NCBI GenBank assembly: GCA_001897355.1
Contig: MKST01000011.1
Coordinates: forward strand, 209,476 to 273,475
Direction of reading: 5' to 3'
Source: Solirubrobacterales bacterium 67-14
Lineage (GTDB): Bacteria > Actinomycetota > Thermoleophilia > Solirubrobacterales > 70-9
Length of the DNA: 64,000 nt
Shown here: piece by piece, positions 1-8,082 of the stretch
Position numbering within the stretch: position 1 is the first letter of the stretch
Layout of the letters: every line of letters begins with the position of its first letter
Translations under genes and position numbers: made by a program
Notes under the pieces: model-generated
Told to the model about the DNA's origin: nothing
The model's database searches: none
Seen by the model: the letters and a program-made list of their open reading frames with translations, nothing else

Positions 1-416
1 TCCGGGCCGATCACGAAGACGTTGCGCAGGGTGGCGTTCTGGGCCGGGGTGCGCTCGGTCGGGTCGCCTTCCACGTCGGGCGGCAGCATGTTGTAGGCCT
101 TGGCCACTGCGTGGTCGGTGTCAGCGATGATCGGATAGTTGACGGCCGCACCCGAGTTCTGCTGGATGTCGTCGGTCCACCTGGCGCTGGCCTCGACCGG
201 GTCGGTCGAAATCGCGATGATCTTGGTGCCGAGCTTCTCGAAGTCGTCCTGGATGCTCGCCATGTAGCCGAGTTCCGTGGTGCAGACCGGCGTGAAGGCA
301 CGCGGGTGGGAGAACAGAACGGCCCAACCGTCGCCGATCCAGTCGTGGAACGAAATATCGCCCGCAGTGGTCTGGGCGGTGAAATCCGGGGCGGTATCGC
401 CGATTGTCAGAGCCAT
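1..416 (-). CDS. 1-Cys peroxiredoxin (AhpC/TSA, Prx6-like), 3' end cut by window edge
   Basis: Thiol peroxidase that reduces hydrogen peroxide, alkyl hydroperoxides or peroxynitrite in the cytoplasm. The first 138 residues are visible. They begin MALTIGDTAPDF and carry the Prx6-type active site PRAFTPVCTTE with the peroxidatic Cys at residue 45, followed by the conserved ISTDPVE strand and an N(Y)PIIAD segment. The C-terminal dimerisation part lies beyond base 1. The start is ATG at 416, preceded by GAGAGG about 7 nt upstream. It stands alone at the left edge and shares its strand with the GFA gene upstream. The family assignment is firm; 1-Cys rather than 2-Cys is inferred from the active-site context. 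Confidence 0.9.
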   Translation of the reverse strand, partial: MALTIGDTAPDFTAQTTAGDISFHDWIGDGWAVLFSHPRAFTPVCTTELGYMASIQDDFEKLGTKIIAISTDPVEASARWTDDIQQNSGAAVNYPIIADTDHAVAKAYNMLPPDVEGDPTERTPAQNATLRNVFVIGP

Positions 417-555
417 GGAAATCCTCTCGTAGCTGGTGTTGAAATCTAATCTATAAATCCCGATCAGGATTCATCAGTATCCCAAACGATACCGGATCGC
501 CCCCACGAGGGGCAAATCGCTGCTGCGAAAGGTTTCCAGGCGTGTCAACGGCCTC

Positions 556-577
556 GGGTCGGCCCTCGTCCCGACCC
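556..577 (-). terminator. GC-rich hairpin after the GFA gene
   Basis: GGGTCGG (556-562) pairs perfectly with CCGACCC (571-577) around an 8-nt loop, 12 nt beyond the stop codon of the leftward GFA gene. There is no T-run, which is common for terminators in high-G+C actinobacteria, so its termination activity is inferred. Confidence 0.45.
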
Positions 578-588
578 TGGCCGGTGGG

Positions 589-978
589 CTAAGCGGGCGG
601 GTTCTCGGCGAACTGCGGTGCGTCGCCGCCGATCACCTCCCAGGACGGCTTGTAGGCGACCTGGAGGTGGAAGCTCGGTTCGAGGTCGAGCTCCCGCATC
701 AAGCCCGCTGCGACGAAGAACTTGTCGCCCAGATCGTCGTAGATGCTCGACCCGCAGTTGCTGCAGAAATTGCGCGGGGCGAACTCGCTCTCGTATGTGT
801 GCACGAGCTCCTCACCGCTGGTGAAGGTGAAGTTCTCCCGGGCGACGACCACCCCAGCCAGGTTCGACCCGGTCCACCGCTGGCAGCGGGTGCAGTGGCA
901 GTAGCCGAGCGCTTCGGGATCCCGCACCTCGTACTCCACCTGGCCGCAGAGGCAGGCCCCTTTCAGCGTCTCACTCAT
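589..978 (-). CDS. GFA/CENP-V-type zinc-binding protein
   Basis: A 129-residue member of the glutathione-dependent formaldehyde-activating (GFA) fold family. These small zinc proteins bind thiol adducts; most are not biochemically defined, and actinobacteria use mycothiol rather than glutathione. The family's seven-cysteine pattern is complete: CLC at 9-11, CHCxxC at 27-32 and CSNC at 72-75, which would bind two zinc ions. Start chosen at ATG 978, because AGGAGG lies 5 nt upstream; the in-frame GTG at 981 would leave only 2 nt. It stands alone, followed by a possible hairpin terminator. Substrate is unknown. Confidence 0.85.
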   Translation of the reverse strand: MSETLKGACLCGQVEYEVRDPEALGYCHCTRCQRWTGSNLAGVVVARENFTFTSGEELVHTYESEFAPRNFCSNCGSSIYDDLGDKFFVAAGLMRELDLEPSFHLQVAYKPSWEVIGGDAPQFAENPPA

Positions 979-1173
979 CACAACCTCCTCGATTGAATTT
1001 GACGACGCCCTTCGACCCTATCCCGGCCAGCCTGCCCGCGGGGAGTTTTTCGCTTGGGCCGTCACTCGCCGGCCGGATCGCCTGAGCGGCCCGTTGATGG
1101 TTTGGAGGCGGGAGCCTGGGATACCTTTGCGGGTAGGAAGCCCTATGGGCAAGGCAACCAGTTGGAGGACACA

Positions 1174-1452
1174 ATGATCGGCTTCATCATCGGATTGCTA
1201 ATCATCGGCCTGATCGCCGGTGCGGTGGCCCGCTTGCTCGTCCCCGGGAAACAGGAAATGTCGGTTCCCATGACCATGCTGATCGGCGTGATCGGCTCCT
1301 TCGTCGGCGGGTTCCTCGGCGCCCTGATCTTCGGCAAGGACATCGACGACGGCTTTTTCCAGGCCTCCGGGATCATCGGCTCGATAATCGGCGCGATCAT
1401 CGTCCTGCTGATCTGGCAGAAGCTGGGCTCCCGCGCCACGATCCGCAGCTGA
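1174..1452 (+). CDS. GlsB/YeaQ/YmgE-family small membrane protein
   Basis: A 92-residue inner-membrane protein of the transglycosylase-associated (GlsB/YeaQ/YmgE) family, commonly linked to general stress. It contains three Gly/Ile-rich membrane helices (about residues 2-20, 30-50 and 62-82) and the typical ARLLVPGKQ turn after helix 1. ATG at 1174 follows a GGAGG at 1164-1168. Its last 56 nt overlap, tail to tail, the end of the P-type ATPase gene on the other strand. The molecular function of the family is not established. Confidence 0.85.
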   Translation: MIGFIIGLLIIGLIAGAVARLLVPGKQEMSVPMTMLIGVIGSFVGGFLGALIFGKDIDDGFFQASGIIGSIIGAIIVLLIWQKLGSRATIRS

Positions 1453-3382
1453 CCGAGACCGCCGGCGGTCGGCTCGACCAGTGCGGCGGGGGCAAGTTCA
1501 CTTTCCGGCCGGCCCGGACGCCGTTGGCGATGACCAGGACCTCGGCCAGCTCGTGGATCGCGACGACCGCGGCCAGTCCGAGCAATCCGGCCGCGGCGAG
1601 GGGGACCAGCGCGACCAGAATCCCGCCGGACAGCAGCAGGTTCTGTCGCATGATGTGGCCGGCCCGGCGCGCATGGGCGAGCGTGTCGGGTAGGTGACGC
1701 AGGTCATCTCCCATCAGCGCGACGTCCGCAGCCTCGATCGCGACGTCGGTCCCCATCGCCCCCATGGCGATGCCGACATCGGCGGTGGCCAACGCCGGTG
1801 CGTCGTTGATCCCATCTCCTACCATCGCCACCGCGCCCTGTTTCTGGAGTTCTTCCAGTGCGGTTACCTTGTCGATCGGCAATAGATCGGCGTGGACCGA
1901 ATCGACGCCGGCCTGGACAGCCAACGCTTCGGCCGTCTGCCGGTTGTCACCAGTCAGCATCGCCGTGCGCAGTCCGAGGCGCTCCAGCCCGACGACCGCC
2001 GCCCGTGCCTCCGGCCGCAACTCGTCCCGAACCGCGACCGCGCCGAGCAGCCTCTCGTCCGATTCGAGGAGCACCACCGTCGAACCGGCCTCCTGAAGTC
2101 GCGCGACCTCGCCGGAGATCCCGTCGGCTTCGATGTAGCCGGGCCGGCCGAGCCTGAGGCACTGGCCATCCAGGAAGCCGGTGAGTCCGCTTCCTGGAAC
2201 CGCCTCGACCCCGTCGGCCGTGGGACCGTCCGGGGAGAAGGCGACGATCGCCTCGGCCAAGGGGTGTTCGCTGCGCCGTTCCAAGGTCGCGGCAAGGCTG
2301 AGTATCTCGTCGGAGGTTGCATCTCCCACGGTCACCACCTCGACCACTCGAGGCCGGTTCAGCGTGAGCGTGCCCGTCTTGTCGAGCGCCACCGCCCCCA
2401 CGCCGGACAGCGCCTCGAGCGCTGCGCCACCCTTGATCAGGACACCCGAACGGGTCGCGGCGCCGATCGCCGCAACGACGGTCACCGGCACCGAGATCGC
2501 GAAGGCACAGGGTGCCGCCGCGACCAGAACGACCAAGGAACGCTCGATCCAGGTCGTCGGGTCACCCAGCACGGAGCCCACCACGGCGAGCGCGAACGCC
2601 ACGATCAGAACCCCGGGGACGAGCGGGCGTGCGATCCGTTCCGCCAGGCGCTGGCTGCTTCCCTTGCGGTCCTGTGCTTCCTCGACGATCCGCACGGTCC
2701 GCGCCAGCGAGTCGTCGACGGTCCGGGCCGTCACTTCGACCTGGAGCGCCGCCCCGCCGTTGATCGCCGCCGCGAATACCTCCTCGCCGGGGCCGCGCTC
2801 GACCGGTATCGATTCGCCGGTGATCGCGGAGAAGTCGAGCGCCGATCGCCCCGAACGGATCAAGCCATCGGTCGCCAGGCGCTCCCCCGGCCGTACCACC
2901 AGCCTGTCCCCCACCTCGAGTTCTCCAGGGTCGATGCCCGCCTCGATCCCATTCCGCAGGACGGTGACTCGGGCCGGCACGAGGTCCAGCAGGGAGCGCA
3001 ACCCACGACGGGTCTTGGTCAAGGCGTAGCTCTCCAGCGCTTCGGAGATGGAGAACAGGAAGGCCAGGGTGGCGGCCTCACCGAGCTCGCCGAGGATCGT
3101 CGCACCGATTGCGGCGATCGCCATCAGCGTGCCCACGCCGAGCCTCCCGCGGAAGATGCCCCGTACCGCATCGGGAATGAAGGTCAGGCCACCGACCACC
3201 AGGGCAACGGCGAAGAGGACGGTCGCGATCGGTGCGGGTGCGCCCGCAAGTCCCGCCGTGATCCCACCGGCCAGTGCGGTCCCCGAGGCGATCGCCAGCT
3301 GGATCTCCCGAACCGCGAGCAGCCGGACGGGCGCCTCCTCGATGACCTCCTCCTCGACCGATGTGCAGCAGGCGTCACTCAT
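1397..3382 (-). CDS. Heavy-metal translocating P1B-type ATPase (Cd/Zn/Co-like)
   Basis: A 661-residue metal-exporting P-type ATPase of the inner membrane. Visible landmarks are the TGES actuator loop (about 188-191), the phosphorylation site DKTGTLT (Asp334), the HP motif (SEHPLA) and the GDGINDAPAL hinge. Two points are odd. The N-terminus has only a Cys-Cys (residues 5-6) and no HMA domain, and the metal-site motif in the membrane is APC (290-292) where Cd/Zn/Cu pumps usually have CPC, so metal choice cannot be read directly. The last 30 or so residues look unlike the family and run into the oppositely transcribed small membrane gene. It overlaps its ArsR-type repressor by 8 nt, so the two form one operon. 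Confidence 0.9.
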   Translation of the reverse strand: MSDACCTSVEEEVIEEAPVRLLAVREIQLAIASGTALAGGITAGLAGAPAPIATVLFAVALVVGGLTFIPDAVRGIFRGRLGVGTLMAIAAIGATILGELGEAATLAFLFSISEALESYALTKTRRGLRSLLDLVPARVTVLRNGIEAGIDPGELEVGDRLVVRPGERLATDGLIRSGRSALDFSAITGESIPVERGPGEEVFAAAINGGAALQVEVTARTVDDSLARTVRIVEEAQDRKGSSQRLAERIARPLVPGVLIVAFALAVVGSVLGDPTTWIERSLVVLVAAAPCAFAISVPVTVVAAIGAATRSGVLIKGGAALEALSGVGAVALDKTGTLTLNRPRVVEVVTVGDATSDEILSLAATLERRSEHPLAEAIVAFSPDGPTADGVEAVPGSGLTGFLDGQCLRLGRPGYIEADGISGEVARLQEAGSTVVLLESDERLLGAVAVRDELRPEARAAVVGLERLGLRTAMLTGDNRQTAEALAVQAGVDSVHADLLPIDKVTALEELQKQGAVAMVGDGINDAPALATADVGIAMGAMGTDVAIEAADVALMGDDLRHLPDTLAHARRAGHIMRQNLLLSGGILVALVPLAAAGLLGLAAVVAIHELAEVLVIANGVRAGRKVNLPPPHWSSRPPAVSVSCGSWRGSPASARSAGR

Positions 3383-3722
3383 GTCTGGCCGTTTCCAGGG
3401 AATCGAGCAGGGATGCCCCGGCGTCGGTCAGGGCATAGAGGACCATCTTGCCGTCACGCCGCGACCGCGCCAGTCCCGCCTGACGGAGCAGCCGAACGTG
3501 GTGTGAAACCAGGTTCTCGCTGCGGCCGAGGATCCAGGCGAGGTCGCAGACGCAGAGCTCTCGCCCCTCGCGCAAGGCGCGGGCCGCGAGCATCCTGGTC
3601 GGGTCACCCAACGCCTTGGCCTGCGCCGCGTCTCGTTCGGCCTCGTCCGGATCGAGCCGGCCACGGATCGACTCGGCCAATGGCAGGTCAAGGCAAAGCA
3701 GCTCGCAACGATCATCCGTCAT
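3375..3722 (-). CDS. ArsR/SmtB-family metal-sensing repressor (CmtR/CadC-like)
   Basis: A 115-residue winged-helix repressor. A cysteine pair in CELLCLDLP near the N-terminus and the recognition-helix cysteines ELCVCDLAWILGRSE resemble the Cd/Pb sites of CadC and CmtR. The DNA-binding part reads SENLVSHHVRLLRQAGL. It sits directly before the P-type ATPase and overlaps it by 8 nt, so it most likely represses its own operon from the inverted repeat just upstream (3731-3746). A paralogue with the same N-terminal motif precedes the second ATPase at 31.1-31.5 kb. Confidence 0.9.
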   Translation of the reverse strand: MTDDRCELLCLDLPLAESIRGRLDPDEAERDAAQAKALGDPTRMLAARALREGRELCVCDLAWILGRSENLVSHHVRLLRQAGLARSRRDGKMVLYALTDAGASLLDSLETARHE

Positions 3723-3730
3723 ACCTACAT

Positions 3731-3746
3731 TCTAATGAATATTAGA
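3731..3746. promoter_or_regulatory. Candidate operator of the ArsR/CmtR-like repressor
   Basis: A perfect 6-bp inverted repeat, TCTAAT-GAAT-ATTAGA, lies 9 nt upstream of the repressor start codon. It is AT-rich in GC-rich surroundings and correctly placed for autorepression. Binding is inferred. Confidence 0.6.
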
Positions 3747-3773
3747 TTGACTACGAATCGGTCCCGGGCCGGG

Positions 3774-4643
3774 TCAAACCGGTTCCCCCGCTGCCAACTC
3801 GCGATGCCGACGCCGCCCAAGCAGCCCGTATCGCGGCGCGAGCAGGTAGGCCGCGGCGAAGATCAAGGCGAGTGCGCAGACGATGCACCCGCCGGTCGAC
3901 GCGTCGAGGTGGTAGCTCGCGTACGTTCCGACCACGGTCGAGGCCACCCCGACCCCACTGGCGATCGCCAGCATTCGGTCGAACCGGTCGGTCAGCAGGT
4001 AGGCGGTCGCGCCGGGGGTGATCAGCATCGCGACGACGAGCACGATGCCGACCGCCTGGAGGGCGACGATCACGGTCAGTGCCAGCAGCACCAGCAGGGT
4101 CACCTCGAGTTTGCGAGGCGATATCCCGATCGCGTGGGCGTGGGTTGGGTCGAAGGCGTAGAGCACGAGGCTGCGGCGAAGCATGAGCAGCACCGCCACG
4201 GTGATGCCGCCGAGGATCAAGACCTGGGCGATGTCCGAGTCGGACACCCCGAGCACGTTGCCGAAGAGGATGTGGAAGAGGTCCACCTGCGACGGGATCA
4301 CGCTGACCAGCACCACGCCGAGAGCGAACAGCGCCGTGAACACGACCCCGATCGCCGCGTCCTCCTTGATCCGGCTGGTCCGGCTCACCCCGCCGATCAG
4401 GCCGACGGCGCCGATCCCGAAAAGGAAGGCGCCGGCAGCGAAAGGAGCGCCTACGACGTAGCTGAGCACGACCCCGGGCAGGACGGCATGGGAGACGGCG
4501 TCACCCATCAGCGACCAGCCCAGCAGGGTGAGCCAGCAGGAGAGCATCGCGCAGGCGAGGCCCACGACCACGGCGACCAACAATGCCCGCTGCATGAACT
4601 CGTACTGCAGGGGGTCAGTGAACCAGGCAACCAAATCCATCAT
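3774..4643 (-). CDS. Metal ABC transporter permease (Mn/Zn/Fe type)
   Basis: A 289-residue ABC-3 family permease with about eight to nine membrane helices. It forms the channel of a metal uptake transporter together with the ATPase and binding protein encoded upstream. The early segment GDAVSHAVLPGVVL and the later GIVLVVAMLITPGATA are typical of MntB/SitC/ZnuB proteins. It starts at ATG 4643 (a second ATG follows at 4640), overlapping the stop of the ATPase gene. The histidine-rich cytoplasmic tail seen in some zinc permeases is absent, which slightly favours manganese; the metal remains inferred. Confidence 0.9.
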   Translation of the reverse strand: MMDLVAWFTDPLQYEFMQRALLVAVVVGLACAMLSCWLTLLGWSLMGDAVSHAVLPGVVLSYVVGAPFAAGAFLFGIGAVGLIGGVSRTSRIKEDAAIGVVFTALFALGVVLVSVIPSQVDLFHILFGNVLGVSDSDIAQVLILGGITVAVLLMLRRSLVLYAFDPTHAHAIGISPRKLEVTLLVLLALTVIVALQAVGIVLVVAMLITPGATAYLLTDRFDRMLAIASGVGVASTVVGTYASYHLDASTGGCIVCALALIFAAAYLLAPRYGLLGRRRHRELAAGEPV

Positions 4644-5407
4644 GCCACCGCCTCTTCCGGCCGGAGCGCCTCGCGTGGCACGAATCCGCCAAAAGCCTGG
4701 GCCAACAGGTCGGGGGTCAACGTCTCCTCGGGCGGCCCGTGTGCGATGACCTGCCGGTTGATCAACGCCACCTCGTCGCAGAGTGCGGGTACGGCCACGA
4801 GGTCGTGAGTCGAGACGAGCACGGTCTTGCCCTCCTCTGAAAGCTCCCGCAACAGACCGGTGATCATCGCTTCGCTTCGCTTGTCGACGCCGGCAAATGG
4901 CTCGTCGAGCAGCAGGAGATCGGCGCCCTGGGCAAGACCCCGGGCGACGAACGCACGTTTCCGCTGGCCGCCCGAGAGAGCCCCGATCTGCCGGTCGGCC
5001 AGGTCGGCCAGCTCACAACGGTCAAGGGCCGCGGAGACCGCTTCCCGGTCCCGGCCGGTGGATCGCCGCCGCCATCCCATCTGGCCGTAGCGGCCCATCG
5101 CGACCACGTCGGTGACCGAGATCGGGAAATCCCAATCGACGTCTTCGGTCTGGGGTGTGTAGGCGATCCGCAGCTCCTTACGCGACCGGACCGGGTCCTC
5201 GCCGAAGATCTCGATCGACCCGGCCTCGGTCCGGACCAACCCCATCAACGCCTTGAAAAGGGTCGACTTGCCGGAGCCGTTCATGCCGATCAGCCCGTGA
5301 ACCCGTCCGGGAGCAACCTCGAGGTCGACCCCGTCGAGCGCCCTTGTCTCCCCGTAACTGACCCGGACGCCGACGGCCCGGACCGCGGGTGTCTCGAGCT
5401 CACTCAC
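4640..5407 (-). CDS. Metal ABC transporter ATP-binding protein
   Basis: A 255-residue ABC ATPase that powers the uptake transporter. It has Walker A GMNGSGKST, Q-loop TPQTEDVDW, signature LSGGQRKR, Walker B LLLLDEPF and the switch His in STHDL. The reading frame stays open further upstream, but that stretch overlaps the binding-protein gene. GTG at 5407 is chosen because it overlaps the TGA of that gene (GTGA) and begins right before the conserved domain. It is translationally coupled to both neighbours. Confidence 0.92.
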   Translation of the reverse strand: MSELETPAVRAVGVRVSYGETRALDGVDLEVAPGRVHGLIGMNGSGKSTLFKALMGLVRTEAGSIEIFGEDPVRSRKELRIAYTPQTEDVDWDFPISVTDVVAMGRYGQMGWRRRSTGRDREAVSAALDRCELADLADRQIGALSGGQRKRAFVARGLAQGADLLLLDEPFAGVDKRSEAMITGLLRELSEEGKTVLVSTHDLVAVPALCDEVALINRQVIAHGPPEETLTPDLLAQAFGGFVPREALRPEEAVA

Positions 5408-6387
5408 CGGCTGCCACCCTCGGTCAGGCCGCTGACGATCGTCTCCGCGTCCCGGCGAAGCAACGCTTCGTAGCTCGGCACGGGTCCGTCCGCGTCGGAG
5501 AGGGAATCGACATAGAGCACACCGCCGAACTCGGCGCCCGACTCGCTCGCGACCTGCTTCTGAGCCTTGTCGCTCACCGTCGACTCGCAGAAGACCGCCG
5601 GCACCTTGCGCTCGCGCACCGTGTCGACCACATCGGCGATCTGCTGGGGAGTGCCCTCCTGTTCGGCATTGACCGGCCAAAGGTAGGCCTCCTCCAGGCC
5701 GAAGTCGTGGGCCATGTAGGAGAAGGCGCCCTCGCAGGTGACGAGCACCCGCTGGTCCTGCGACAGGTCACCCAGCTCCCGGTCGACGAACTCCCGCACC
5801 TTCTCCAGGCGTTTCTCGTAGCGCTCGGCATTTCGCCGGTAGACAGCCGCGCCGTCCGGGTCCAGCTCGGTCAGCGCCTTGCGGATGTTCTCGATGTATA
5901 TGTCGGCAGCGCCGACCGACATCCAGGCATGCGGATTCGGCTTGCCCGCGTACTCGCTCTCCCCCGCGATCGGGATCGGCTCGACTCCCTCGCTCAGCGT
6001 CACCCGGTCGGCCCCGCTTCGTTCGACGAACTGATCAAACCAACGTTCCAGGCCGAGACCGTTGTCGAAGATCAGGTCGGCGCTCTCCGCATTCGCGATG
6101 TCCGAAGGTGTCGGCTCGTAGCCGTGGATCTCGGCCCCGGGCTTCGTTATCGAGGCGACTTCGACCCGATCGCCGGCAACATTTTCAATCATGTCGGCGA
6201 CCACGGTGAAGGTGGCCAGGACCTTGGGCTTGCCCGATCCGTCGCCACCTCCCGAGGATCCACAGCCGAGTGCGCCGATGGCCAGGACCACACATCCGAT
6301 CAGCGAGGCCGCAACAACGACCCCAGCCTTTCGGCGCCCGATCGGCGCCCGTTTTACGAGCTTTGAGTAAGTTGAGACATTATTCAT
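5404..6387 (-). CDS. Metal-binding lipoprotein of ABC transporter (TroA/PsaA/MntA-like)
   Basis: An extracytoplasmic solute-binding lipoprotein. A signal sequence ends in the lipobox IGALGC. Four metal ligands typical of the cluster A-I family are visible: His in EIHGYEPTPSD, His in NPHAWMS, Glu in CEGAFSY and Asp in YVDSLS. The HGYEP/PHAW/E/D set matches Mn- and Fe-type proteins, and no His-rich zinc loop is seen. Start taken as ATG 6387 (MNNVST). ATG 6399 would lie inside an inverted repeat that is probably part of the control region, and neither start has a good ribosome site. First gene of the three-gene uptake operon. Confidence 0.9.
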   Translation of the reverse strand: MNNVSTYSKLVKRAPIGRRKAGVVVAASLIGCVVLAIGALGCGSSGGGDGSGKPKVLATFTVVADMIENVAGDRVEVASITKPGAEIHGYEPTPSDIANAESADLIFDNGLGLERWFDQFVERSGADRVTLSEGVEPIPIAGESEYAGKPNPHAWMSVGAADIYIENIRKALTELDPDGAAVYRRNAERYEKRLEKVREFVDRELGDLSQDQRVLVTCEGAFSYMAHDFGLEEAYLWPVNAEQEGTPQQIADVVDTVRERKVPAVFCESTVSDKAQKQVASESGAEFGGVLYVDSLSDADGPVPSYEALLRRDAETIVSGLTEGGSR

Positions 6388-6389
6388 GA

Positions 6390-6423
6390 GCCAAAACATA
6401 ACAAAAGTTTTGGCATGCCTAAA
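6390..6423. promoter_or_regulatory. Candidate DtxR/MntR-type operator and nested inverted repeat
   Basis: Immediately upstream of the metal-uptake operon lie two overlapping symmetries. GCCAAAAC (6390-6397) pairs with GTTTTGGC (6407-6414). Positions 6408-6423 read TTTTGGCATGCCTAAA, a palindrome with a single mismatched pair, resembling the AGG/CCT palindromes of DtxR/MntR regulators. Metal-dependent repression of the operon is inferred. Confidence 0.5.
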
Positions 6424-6429
6424 TTTACG

Positions 6430-7170
6430 TCATGGCGATGGCGTCTCGGCCGGAACCTGGGACAGGCAGTACTCCTGGACCGCAACTTCGAGTTCGAGGG
6501 TCGCGGCGAGGGCGGGCCGGGCGGAGGCGTCGAGCACCCGCTTCGCTCGTCCGACCGCGGTCGGTGGACAAGCCAGCAGCTCATCGACCAGCTGCCCCGT
6601 CGCTCGTTCGAGCCCCTCCGGCGCGACGATCCGGTTGACCAGCCCGATCCGCTCGGCTTCGGCTCCCCCGATCGTCCGCCCGGTCATGACCATCTCCTTG
6701 GCCCGGCCGAGCCCGATCAGGGCGGGCAGGCGGCTGGAGCCGCCGATGTCGGGGATGACGCCGAACTTGACTTCCGGCAGGGCGAACCGGACGTCGCGGG
6801 AGGCGATCCGCAAGTCGCAGGCCAGCGCAAGTTCGAGCGCGCCGCCGAGGCAGGCTCCATGGATCTGGCAGACGACCGGTTTGGTCATCTGCTCACAGGC
6901 GTTGGCGCAACCGAGGAACAGCTCGCGGAAAGGCCGGCCCGGGCCGCCTGACGAAAGGGAGAGCGCCTCGAAGTCGGCGCCGGCCGAGAACGCCGGGCCG
7001 GCGCCGCGCAGGACGACGCATCGCACATCGTCGTCGGCTCCGGCGGCGCCCAGCGCCGCATCGAGCTCGAGCAGGAGCTCCGAGTTGATCGCGTTGCGGC
7101 GCTCGGGCAGGTCCAGGACGAGATGCAGCACGGGCCCAAGGTCGTGGACGGCCACGGCACCCATGCTCAT
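6430..7170 (-). CDS. Enoyl-CoA hydratase/isomerase family protein
   Basis: A 246-residue crotonase-fold enzyme, probably acting on acyl-CoA thioesters. It carries the oxyanion-hole segments (FSAGADFEAL and HGACLGGALELALACDLRIAS), and the usual second catalytic region reads ALPEVKFGVIPDIGGSSRLP. A true hydratase carries two Glu; here the Glu of PEVKFG and the Asp of IPDIGG occupy that region, so isomerase or another crotonase reaction is possible. ATG 7170 overlaps the TGA of the upstream NAD(P)-binding gene by 4 nt, so both are expressed together under the divergent TetR regulator. Confidence 0.85.
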   Translation of the reverse strand: MSMGAVAVHDLGPVLHLVLDLPERRNAINSELLLELDAALGAAGADDDVRCVVLRGAGPAFSAGADFEALSLSSGGPGRPFRELFLGCANACEQMTKPVVCQIHGACLGGALELALACDLRIASRDVRFALPEVKFGVIPDIGGSSRLPALIGLGRAKEMVMTGRTIGGAEAERIGLVNRIVAPEGLERATGQLVDELLACPPTAVGRAKRVLDASARPALAATLELEVAVQEYCLSQVPAETPSP

Positions 7171-7994
7171 GCCCCTTCCGGCGTCGCGTCCCGCGCAGTT
7201 CGCTCAAGCCACTGCTTCCAGGTGGTCGTGCCGCGCCGCGCTTCTTCGGACGTGTTCCCGGCGGTCAACGCCGCCTGAACCCTTTTCGGTACCGGCGCCC
7301 GGTGGATGCGCCGCTCCTGCCCTCTCGACTGCAGGTACTCCCGCATCAACTCGGGCAAGGCGAGTACCTCCGGTCCGACGAAGTCCTCGCGCTCACCGCG
7401 CCGGCCGTCGTCGAGGCAGTCGACGATGAACCCCGCGAACTCGTCGGAGTCCACGGGCGCCATGCGGGTATCGGCCGGCAACGCCAGGAACATCTGACCG
7501 GCCATTCGCGCGAACATCCGTTCCATCAGCCAGTAGAACCCGGTCGCGCGGACGATCGACCACGGCACCGAGGAACCGCGCACGAGTTCCTCCGCTTCGA
7601 GCTTGCGGCGGGTGTACGGCAATCGCTTCATGTGCTGCAGCCCCACGATCGACACGTGCACGAAATGCTCGACCTGACCGCTTTCTTCGGCAGCAGCGAG
7701 CAAGGCCCGGGTCCCGTCCACGTCGACGCCGGCCGGTGAGGTGAAGAAGTCCCGGGGCCGGAATCCTCCCCGCTGCGCGGCCGGTGAATCGGTCGCGGCG
7801 TGGATGATCGCGTCAACCCCGGCGGTCGCTTCCGTGACGCCCTCGCCTCTCGCCAGGTCGCCGGCCACCCACTCGACGCCGGGGGTGCCGCGCGGCTGCC
7901 TCGCGAGCACGCGAACCGCGTGGCCCTGCTGTTGGAGTCCCGGGACGAGAACCGTCCCCAGATGTCCGGTTCCGCCGGTCACCAGCACCTTCAT
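7167..7994 (-). CDS. NmrA/SDR-like NAD(P)-binding protein
   Basis: A 275-residue atypical short-chain dehydrogenase-like protein with a Rossmann start MKVLVTGGTGHLGTVLVP and the HFVHVSIVG strand of the NmrA/UDP-epimerase-like group. The catalytic Tyr-x3-Lys is partly kept (YTRRK). Start at ATG 7994, because GAGGA stands 7 nt upstream; the open frame continues upstream into the promoter region without similarity. It is divergent from a tetR gene with a palindrome between them, suggesting TetR control. Substrate unknown. Confidence 0.85.
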   Translation of the reverse strand: MKVLVTGGTGHLGTVLVPGLQQQGHAVRVLARQPRGTPGVEWVAGDLARGEGVTEATAGVDAIIHAATDSPAAQRGGFRPRDFFTSPAGVDVDGTRALLAAAEESGQVEHFVHVSIVGLQHMKRLPYTRRKLEAEELVRGSSVPWSIVRATGFYWLMERMFARMAGQMFLALPADTRMAPVDSDEFAGFIVDCLDDGRRGEREDFVGPEVLALPELMREYLQSRGQERRIHRAPVPKRVQAALTAGNTSEEARRGTTTWKQWLERTARDATPEGA

Positions 7995-8058
7995 CGTTCT
8001 GTCCTCATCGATCGTTCCTTTCACTCGGTCACGTTCCGTACCGTCAATACATACGGGT

Positions 8059-8072
8059 CCGTATATATACGG
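8059..8072. promoter_or_regulatory. TetR-type operator palindrome
   Basis: A perfect 14-bp palindrome, CCGTATATATACGG, extends almost symmetrically to both sides (GTC on the left, GTAC on the right). It sits between the divergent NmrA-like and tetR genes, 10 nt from the possible tetR start at 8083. It is probably the autoregulatory site. Confidence 0.65.
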
Positions 8073-8082
8073 TACTGTATAC

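Noticed and set aside
1892..3745. Long plus-strand open frame (617 codons) over the P-type ATPase
   Set aside because: It is antisense to a clear ATPase and repressor, is Arg/Asp/Pro-rich without domains, and has no ribosome site.
3735..4808. Plus-strand frame over the metal permease gene
   Set aside because: Composition is His/Gln/Glu/Arg-biased, as expected for the antisense of a hydrophobic gene in high-G+C DNA.
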